Of a stretch of 64,000 bases of DNA, positions 56,240 to 64,000 are shown piece by piece. Under the pieces are notes generated by a model, which had not been told where the DNA came from, did no database searches, and worked only from the letters and a program-made list of their open reading frames with translations. Source of the DNA: Hemileia vastatrix (Eukaryota; Basidiomycota; Pucciniomycetes; Pucciniales; Zaghouaniaceae). The stretch is from the NCBI GenBank assembly GCA_030280995.1, contig JASXTE010000015.1:2142001-2206000 (forward strand), in the 5' to 3' direction. Every line of letters begins with the position of its first letter. The stretch's first letter is position 1. The position numbers were made by a program, and so were the translations under genes.

Positions 56240-57634
56240 TTACCTTAACTGATTAGAAATAATGCTTCTAGCTTTAGAAGCAGCCACCCTCCTAGCAGCC
56301 TCCACATCATATACACCAGCCATAAACTCACCATCCGCCTTAAAAACCTTTACTAACTCCAAATTACCATATGAAGTAGATAAAGTAGCCTTACTAACCT
56401 CTTTTTCCTTCCCCTTATCTCCAGAATTATTTCCAGTACCAGAAGAAGCCTCAGTAGGCAATTCCTCAAACCTAGCTCTCTTTTTACCCATACTATTCCT
56501 CCTCACCAAATCCAAAGGAGCCTGACCTTCACTGGGCTTGATAAAAGATCCATCAGGAAACCTAAATACCTTTCCATCAAATTTTACTTTACCAGCAGCC
56601 TGATCCCTATTCAAAGTCCAACAATTATTAGACTTATTTCCCTTCCAGTTACAGTAGGGACAAATCCAAACATCAACAGTACCACCATTCCTCCTATCAT
56701 AACCTCTACTTGAATAAGATGATGAAGAAGAAGCTGAAACCCTGCTGTCCTTCTGAGTTTCTTGAACAAAGATTTTCAATTGCTTTATTAAGTCATCCAA
56801 TTGATCCACCATCTCCTTATCCACATTCTTATCCACCTTAGGAACCGGTTTCCCCAACTGAGCTTTTCTTACCTACTGAGCCTTCTTCATAATATTGTTA
56901 TTATCAGCCAAAACTTCATTAATCTTGCTGACATACTGTGTACAGGTTTCTTGATAACTGTCCACAGCCAAATGCTTGAGGTGAGACCCCACCAATTCTT
57001 TAACCACCTTAAGAGCAGGAAACTTCTGCTCCCCATTAGGTAAGGTTTTCATCAAACCCTTCCTAGACAGCTCCTTTAACACATCCATCCTAACATCTCT
57101 CCCAAAAGTGGACCAAAATAAATCTTTGACTGCATTTTCATGAGCCAATTCCTCTACCTCAACCAGATATTCCACCACAGTTTTAAAACCACCAAAAAAT
57201 TTCCTATAACTCACCAAAGAAGTTATTCCACCCTGCACTTGCCATTCTCCAACAACCTTATTTAAATCCACCATTGAATATCTGACTCCCCATCTGTCCA
57301 CCATTTCCCTACTAAGCCTTTTCCAATCCCTAGTCTTATAACTCTCCATACCAGTAATCTCCTTCTCAACTTCCCTATAACCAATGAAAAAGATTACCTG
57401 CTTCACCATATCTAAATGAGAAGCCCCATCAATTCCAGCAGCAGCCTCATATCTGCCTAAAAACCACTTTACATCATCACCAACAAACTTGGGCCCATCC
57501 CAAGTTTTAATCCTTACTGAAGGCCTGACACCATCAGCAGCAGCAGCAATAACACCAGCACCAGATGGAGAAGACATCCCAAATAGCACCAGAAACCAAT
57601 AAAATCTGCAAGGGTTCAGCCCTTTACCAGACAA
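56240..57634 (-). pseudogene. gag: gag of beta-2
   Basis: 57634-56873 and 56857-56240 are the same frame split by one TAG (KKAQ-stop-VRKAQ). The gag domain (IKTWDGPKFVGDDVKWFLGRYE, DWKRLSREMVDRWGVRYSM) is homologous to alpha gag. After the stop come a serine-rich stretch and a modified knuckle CPYCNWKGNKSNNCW. 57635-57888, between gag and LTR, holds repeated AAGGGTTCAGCCCTTTACYAGG blocks, four copies about 60 bp apart. Confidence 0.78.
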
Positions 57635-57888
57635 CCGACAATATCCTACAAGGGTTCAGCCCTTTACTAGGATAAAACAACAAACAAAAAAAATAACAGA
57701 TCTAGCAAGGGTTCAGCCCTATACCTAGATCCCTACTACCACAGATCCTGTACTGGTTCAGCCAGTTACCAGAATCACCAAATAACCAACCAATCAAAAT
57801 CCAACAACCAGAAAACCAAAATCCAGAAGTCCAAAAGTAAGTTTCTTCAGAAGCTAGAGAATTTGAACCCCACTTTGGGCGCCAAAAA

Positions 57889-59358
57889 TGTAGAGTAGAC
57901 TCCTACAGTCGCCTTGCTGCAAGCAGAATCCAATGGAGTTGGAAAAACAAAAAGAAATCCCTGTACCTCTAAGTAAATGTAAGATTCAATTAACTAAGCT
58001 TGAAGATCTTCTTGAAGAGTTGGATAAGTTGAAAATCTGAGAGAAAGATTTTGAAAGTGTTGGAAACCTATAATATAGAAAAAAATAAGTGCAATAAATG
58101 ATTACACCCCCAAAACAGATACCTTATACCAGATTACACTGATACAAGTCACAGCAAATACTTAGAACAAGTGGCAACACTTGCCCCAGAGACTGAAAAG
58201 TACAGTAAAGTGCCCCAGAAACTACCCTTGGGATGATCTGTTCAAAGGTGCCTTATTAAAGGTCTGCCCCAGATCTACCCAGTTTCCCACCAAAATTAAA
58301 GAGTGTTCTTTATTATATTTTTATTTTATAAATTTTATAAGAAAAGAAATAAATTTGAGTCACCAAGGATGAGAGCTATCCAATGGTACCCTATATGTTG
58401 ATATTTTTTATTATAATTGTTTTTATATGTTAAATATTGTTAATTATCAAAAAGACACTTGTTATCAAAACTAAAAGACAAAAAACATGTAGAAGACTAA
58501 GGTTCCCAACCTTCATCTTATTCTCCTCCTCCAAACCTTTCCAACAATACCCTACATGCATAGGATCTACAATAAACTATTGATCTAACAAGCATGATAA
58601 ATTCTAACCAAATTTTGCTACAATAGCCAAACTTTTCTGCAGTGACCAAACTTTGCACTGGTGATCAGACTTTTCTACATTGACCAAAATTTACCACAGT
58701 GCCCAGACTTTTCTGCAGTGACAAAACTTTGCACTGGTGATCAGACTTTCTTACAGTGACCAAACTTTACCACAGTGCCCAGACTTTTCTGCAGTGACCA
58801 AACTTTGCACTGGTGATCTGACTTTCCTACAGTGACCAAACTTTACCACAGTGCCCAGACTTTTTTGCAGTGACCAAACTTTGCACTGGTGATCAGACTT
58901 TCCCATTGAAAGCAAATTTTGCCACAATGAGCTATTTTTGCCATAATGAGCTAATTTGGCCAGAGTGAATTAATCTTTTCACCATAACCAAACTTTTCCA
59001 CAATGACAGAATTTTTCCAGTACACTTCGCTTTTGCACCAGAAAAAAATGGCTACTCCATGAGCACACTGCATCCACCAAAAATACCAAGAGAGCCCTAG
59101 AAAATCCAGTTAAACCAATACCCAATCCATGAAACCATCAAATAACAATAGGAATACCAACATATATCCATTCCAAAACACCATAAATCCTCCAAAAAAT
59201 CACCATAAATCCTCCAAAAATCACCATAAATCCACCCAAAAAAAACTCCAGTTAACTCCCTTCAACCAAATTAACACCTGCTAACACCATGATTTTCTTG
59301 CAACCAAGGTCCAATCAAATTTTCACCTAAGTAGCCTACCCAGATTTGGAATGCCACA
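57889..59358 (-). repeat. 5' LTR of beta-2
   Basis: 1470 bp, same termini as the 3' LTR; the minisatellite is at about 58612-59015. It lacks a roughly 30 bp stretch (ACTGGAGCAAACCGG region) present in the 3' LTR and has an extra 12 bp near 58005. Confidence 0.88.
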
Positions 59359-59883
59359 GCGTGCATGTGGAGTATAAGTGAAACAAGTTAATACTAGTGT
59401 TAGTAAGGATAGGGTATTTTTTAAGGGGTGTACGTAGTTTAATAATAGATTAATTATTCTTTTACTAATGTAGCGCTAGAGTCAGAGCTGGAGATCTACT
59501 AGGGAACTTTGTTTTGAGCACTGGAAAATTATAAAAAAGGGTATTGCATCTAGTAATAAGAGGGAGAACAATTGATGAATAATTAGTTAACGAACAAATA
59601 GTTAATAATTGTGGATTCAAGTGTAAGATATTAGATTCTCTACAATCATTTGTTTGAGAATATATTAGAGATATTTCTGAGTCTTTTTGTCATTTTTGCG
59701 TCTGTGTGTGTATTTTATATAGTATAAGTGAAAGATCGCAACATAGAGAGAATATATAGATTCAGTAGCATTGAATAGTATTAGAGTTATTTTATTTCTA
59801 TAATAAGGCATATTCAAAGAGAGCGCTTCAAGAGGGAGTAGCTGTGAATATTAGCACTTGTTAAGAATAGAAATATCCAGATA

Positions 59884-60143
59884 CACTACGCAATATAGGG
59901 GGTGGACTTGCTAGCAAGTCCCCAACCTGAACTCAGACTGAACTCAGATGGAACTCAGACTGAACTCATACTGAACTCATACTGAACTCTACTTGAAGAC
60001 CCACAAAAACTGTTATGCTGAGTGGTGTTCATCCCTGATTGTATGGTTCCTTTGTCAATAGCTCAATGTGTGTTCAATCTGTGGTGAATTTGAGTCCAAG
60101 GTTGCGGACTTGCTAACAAGTCCGCCCCCCGTATTGCGCGGTG
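59884..60143. mobile_element. 260 bp CACTA-like MITE in the alpha-2 LTR
   Basis: Left end CACTACGCAATATAGGGGG, right end the inverse of CACCGCGCAATACGGGGGG; both continue into GGACTTGYTAGCAAGTCC, giving about 38 bp of inverted repeat. A 3 bp target duplication ATA flanks it (59881-59883, 60144-60146). The unoccupied site CCAGATAGTAATAC is present in the alpha-1 LTR. Termini starting CACTA and a 3 bp duplication are the hallmarks of the CACTA/EnSpm group. The core contains tandem TGAACTCAGAC/TGAACTCATAC units (59930-59995). Confidence 0.85.
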
Positions 60144-60589
60144 ATAGTAATACTTGTTTCTCCCAATCTTTTAAGCTCATTTCTCAACTTATAAACTTTC
60201 TAATCACATATTAGTGTTACACATTATTGCTCTGTCTTTAAAAATAAGAGTGGCAGGCACTTCTTTTTAGAAATTGAAAAAAAGAACCAACCCATCTCGC
60301 ATTGTGTCTACTGCTTAGTACTTTAGAACAGTCTACAATTGGTGTCCCAACAGTGGCATAATTGTAACTAGTGTTTTTGATTAGATTGTTTGGTTTTCAG
60401 GGTTTTGTCAAGAGGACGTGATCCAGCCGGCACTTCAGCGGAAGAGTCGTAGGGTCTATACCAGCTGGATCAATAGCCGTTATCAGAGGATAGAATAGGG
60501 CTGTATTGTGAATATAGTTGGGTTTTATTACCAAGTGTGTGTTTATTATTTTTGTTATCTCTGTTTTGATTTCATATTTTTGAAATAGA

Positions 60590-61616
60590 TCCTACTGCAA
60601 CTTAATCTAAGGGATGTCAGGAGAAGGTTAAAACGCCTAATTCAACGGTGTCATTGCCGCAGATGTTAACTACAATAATTAGATGTAAAGATGAAAGTAT
60701 GCGTTTTGCGGGTTTAAATACCAAGAAGTTCTTACGAAGGTTTGAATAAGTGGCTGAAGTGCATGGAGCGACCAAGTATGATATGGTGCATCAAGTGCTT
60801 TTCTTTGTCTCTAATGAGTGCAAAGAAGATTTAGAGGATTTAAAGGGGAATGAAGAGTGCAATTGGTCAGCGCTAAAAGAGAAGATGCTTAAGAGATGGC
60901 CAAAGGTTACCAAGGAAACTAAGTATACAATAAAGGATCTGAATGTCTTGGCAAAGAGGGTCAAATCTAAAGGGGGTGTTTGAGACCCTAGGGAATTTAA
61001 AAGTTTTAGAGAAGATTTTGATTGAATAGTGGAATATTTAGTCAGTAACAAAGATTTTATTGATGCTAATGTGTCTTTACCTTGGTTTTGTGAAGCGCTA
61101 GCACCAGAATTTGAAGACTGGGAAAAGAGGCGCTTGTATAACGAAGGAAAGCTAGTCAAGAAGAGGGATGGTAATTATAAGTACCCTGGATTAGAAGAAA
61201 TAGAAATGGCAGTGGAAGCAGAAATGAAGTTGTGCCGATTTGAGCGTCGCACAGCTAGAGTTGCTTTGGATAATGAGGAGACAGACAAAGATGCGTCTGG
61301 AATGCGGTCCTCTCCTCAGATGTTATCTCCTAAAGTTAAAGTTTTCACTAAGGAGCTGGATTCAGTTATGGCGAGGATTGAAGAGTTGGAGAAGAAAATA
61401 AATGAAGCAGCAAAGGTGAAAGAATTGTTTAGGCCCAAGAGTTCTCCTCAACCATTGCGTTTTGCTACTATGGTATGTTACTATTGTAATAAGGAGGGAA
61501 ATACTAGTATGAGGTGTAATGTGCTTCAAAAGAATAAAAAGGAGAGTGTAGTTTACAAGGATGGAACTACGCTTACGTTGGAAGATGGGACTAAGCTTTT
61601 CAAAGACAAGGATTGA
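60590..61616 (+). pseudogene. gag: gag of alpha-2, several stops
   Basis: Aligned with alpha-1 gag over its length (TIIRCKDESMRFAGLNTKKFL, WSALKEKMLKRWPKV, SLPWFCEALAPEFEDW, knuckle-like CYYCNKEGNTSMRC, in which the histidine of the CCHC is lost). TGA at 60981-60983, 61023-61025 and 61614-61616 replaces arginine codons that are CGA in alpha-1. A TAA near 60750 replaces lysine. The sequence after 61616 continues in frame as in alpha-1. Confidence 0.75.
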
Positions 61617-61777
61617 GGGATGCAAGCCATGGTCATCAATCATATTAATAAAAAGTCTATGGAGGGCAGGTCGAGCAAGGGCAAGGACGCGAAGTCAGTC
61701 AATTTTGCACTCACTTGCGCAGTTTAGACTTTAAAGTAAAATAAGGAGCGGTTGCAGCGCCACTTACTGCAGCCCAT

Positions 61778-62865
61778 TTGGAGATGTTTGCAGCAAAGCA
61801 CAAGAAAATGGCCCCACCTAAAATTAGTAGGCCAAGAAGAGCTGGCGCTAGGTATGCAAATCCAGAGTATATAGAGGAAGTAGGGTATACAACTAGAGAT
61901 AATACACCTGCGCCTATTAAGGATTTTGAAATGGATGGTATGGAACCAGTTGGTTATGGTGTGGATCATCAGGTAGAAGATCAAACAATGATGATGGAGG
62001 AGTCAGAGGTAGTACAGAAAAGAGCAGTAGCTGCTAAAGGAATGCCAGGAAAAAGGCACAATACTCCAAAGAATCCACCTGGAAGAGCAAAGGCTGGTTC
62101 AAAGGTGACTCAACCTAAATGTAGGATGCAGCGCCCGGTTCACTCTGATTTTCCTAAGGCAGCTGAGGATTTAGTTGCGCAATGTTTGAAGACTACAGTT
62201 TCTGTTCCATTGGGGGTGCTGACAGCAGTAGTGCCGGATGTAGCGAATGGAATTGTGGATAAGTGCAGGAAGAAAAGGGTTGCTAATTGCCCTCAGTTTG
62301 ATTTTGGAGAGCAGTCATTTCAGCCAGTCATTGGATTACCTAGGGCGCCGCATTATGCAGGACCCTTAGGGCAAATAACAATTACTGTAAATGGTAAGAA
62401 AACTAGATTGTTAGTGAATACAGGTTTGCATATCAACGTGGTTTCAGTAGATGATGCTGTGGAGTTAGGTCTTCCTGTTAAAAATGGTGAGGTTACTGTC
62501 ACAGGAATCAGTGGAGGTAGGTTTCCTGTTATAGGTGTAGCAGAGTATGTACGCAATAGAGTTCCGGAGCAATGAGGGATATACATTTTTATGTTCCAAT
62601 GGTTGTAGTTAAACCAGTTTTAGGCACACCATTTTTAATGGATTATTCTGCAACTATTGATTATTTTTTAAATAAGACTATTGGAATAAGGATTATGGGT
62701 GATGATGGTATTCCAGTAACAGCAGTCTTAGTAGCGCCCAAGGATGGTGGCTGGGAAACTAAGTACTCTGGAGCTGCACAATTAGAGAAAGAAAGAGAGT
62801 TTTATGAGGAAGTCTCAGATGATGAGATAGGGCAACCGCTAGGAAGGTGCCAACATTTTTATTAG
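61778..62865 (+). pseudogene. linker and protease region of alpha-2
   Basis: 61778-62575 encodes the acidic linker and most of the protease. The catalytic DTG is changed to NTG (LLVNTGLHIN), a likely inactivating substitution. A small indel near 62570 moves the rest (RDIHFYVPMVVVKPVLGTPFLMDY) to the frame ending at 62865, at the same place as in alpha-1. Confidence 0.72.
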
Positions 62866-63086
62866 GGACTGGTATTTTAGGTGTTACTATCTCCCAGGAT
62901 GAGAGGAACCCAGATAGTGACCAGTCAGTCCAACAAGAAGGGATACGTAAAACGGTTCTTCATAGGTGTCTTGGGAATACTACAGTAGAATGTATTATAC
63001 CTAAGCTTTTTGATTTCTTTGGTTATGGATTTTGTTATACATATATTAAAAAGAAAAGACAAAAAAAGGATTTAAATGTAACCTGT

Positions 63087-64000
63087 TGTGCATTCCAAAT
63101 TTGGGTAGGCCACTTAGGTAAAAATTTGATTGGAACTTGGTTGGAAGAAAAACATGGTGTTACCAGGTGTTTCTTTGGTTGAAGGGATTTAACTGGATTT
63201 TTTTTTGTGTTGATTTTTGGTGTTTTGGAATGGTTATATGTGGTATTTCTTTTTTAATTTGATGGTTTTATGAATTTGTATTTTTGGTGAATGAAGTGTG
63301 CTCTTGGAATGGCCACTTTTCTGGTGCACTCCAGTGTGCTCCAGTTTGCTCTGGTGATTTTCCGGTGCAAAAGTGAAGTGTACTGGAAAAATTCTGTCAT
63401 TGTGGCAATGTTTGGTCATGGTGACAAGATTAACTCACTGTGGCAAATTTAGCTCACTCTGGCAAAATTAGCTCATTATGGCAAAAAGAGCTCATTGTGG
63501 CAATGTTTTCTCACAATGGGAAAGTCTGATCACCAGTGCAAAGTTTGGTCACTGTAGAAAAGTCTGATCACCAGTGCAAAGTTTGATCACTGTAGAAAAT
63601 TCTGATCACCAGTGCAAAGTTTGGCTATTGTGGCAAAATTTGGTTAGAATTTATTATGCTTGTTAGATCATAAGTTTATTGTAGATCCTATGCATGTAGG
63701 GTATTGTTGGAAAGGTCTGGAGTCTGAGAATCAGATAGAAGGGGAGAATCTTAGTTTTCTACAGGTTTTTTGTCTATTAGTTTCGATATTCAGAGTTTTT
63801 TTGGATAATTAACAACCACCTTCATATTTTTCATTACTCAAAAAAAGTAAATAAAATTATAATACCCTTATAACATTTATATTTTTCATAACACTGTTGA
63901 AATAAAATACAACAATTATATTTTCATCACATATAGGGTATGATTGGAAAGGTCACCATCTTAGGGACTTGTTTTTATTGTTATCTCATTAAAATAAAAT
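63087..64000 (+). repeat. beta-type LTR, plus strand, runs off the window
   Basis: Starts TGTGCATTCCAAATTTGGGTAGG, matching the beta LTR start. It has the same 21 bp-subunit minisatellite at about 63390-63650, then, from about 63815, sequence matching the delta LTR (38520-38690). It is probably the 5' LTR of another element lying beyond the edge, or a truncated LTR. Confidence 0.7.

Larger units (their letters stand above)
47879..59358 (-). mobile_element. Gypsy element beta-2, full length, inserted in the alpha-2 LTR
   Basis: 11.5 kb in minus orientation, LTRs at 57889-59358 (5') and 47879-49408 (3'). PBS TGGCGCCCAAAGTGGGG lies at 57869-57885, and the polypurine tract GGAGGGAGGA is directly before the 3' LTR. 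Flanking bases GCAT (left) and GCGT (right) are an imperfect target duplication differing at one CpG. Gag, protease and pol are recognisable but each carries lesions. No antisense zinc-cluster gene is recognisable. Confidence 0.9.
47404..63030 (+). mobile_element. Gypsy element alpha-2, split by beta-2
   Basis: Plus-strand copy. LTR part 1 is 47404-47878 and part 2 is 59359-60337. Joined across beta-2 and without the MITE they match the alpha-1 LTR (about 1.2 kb). Then PBS TTGGTGTCCCAAC, decayed gag (60590-61616), linker and protease (61778-62865). Similarity to alpha-1 ends near 63030. No pol. Confidence 0.8.

Overview
This window looks like a transposon-saturated, AT-rich stretch of a basidiomycete genome, most likely a rust fungus (Pucciniales). 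Three things point there: a single fused ATP-citrate lyase gene with many short introns (ascomycetes split this enzyme into two genes), PIF/Harbinger-type transposases and SANT/Myb-like partners of the kind abundant in rust genomes, and Ty3/Gypsy elements with basidiomycete-type gag and pol. The species assignment is inference. The only clear host housekeeping gene is the lyase at 16985-21186 (minus strand, 8 exons, 1149 residues).

Layout. 1-2086: edge of a Copia-like gag, then unassigned sequence. 2087-8215 and 8221-14796: two related 6.1 and 6.6 kb DNA transposons standing back to back in opposite orientation. Each carries the same three genes in mirrored order: a SANT/Myb-like protein, a Tet/JBP-like 2-oxoglutarate/Fe(II) dioxygenase, and a DDE transposase. 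Their termini share GGGGGTRTCA. 14797-16984: intergenic. 16985-21186: ATP-citrate lyase. 22710-22912: a small non-autonomous element with the same termini. 23540-25485: 3' half of a LINE. 25486-35094: a chromodomain Ty3/Gypsy element (called gamma here) with predicted self-priming, a slippery gag-pol junction, five premature TGA codons, an antisense zinc-cluster gene and a solo LTR inside its 3' LTR. 35095-38997: 3' end of another Gypsy element (delta) with two more antisense zinc-cluster genes. 39480-43419: Gypsy copy alpha-1 (minus). 43420-47403: remnant of Gypsy beta-1 (minus). 47404 onward: alpha-2 (plus), inserted in beta-1 and itself split by the 11.5 kb beta-2 (47879-59358, minus). Alpha-2 resumes at 59359 and carries a 260 bp CACTA-like MITE. 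A further LTR starts at 63087.

How it fits together. Most transposon genes here are broken, and the premature stops in gamma and alpha-2 are largely TGA where relatives have CGA arginine. The two gamma LTRs also differ mainly at CpG. Both point to C-to-T decay at CpG, as expected if cytosines are methylated. In the same window, cut-and-paste transposons carry genes resembling the dioxygenases that oxidise 5-methylcytosine. The link between these two facts is a hypothesis, but it is the most interesting thing in the window. The second notable theme is a family of spliced zinc-cluster genes lying antisense at the 3' end of Gypsy elements.
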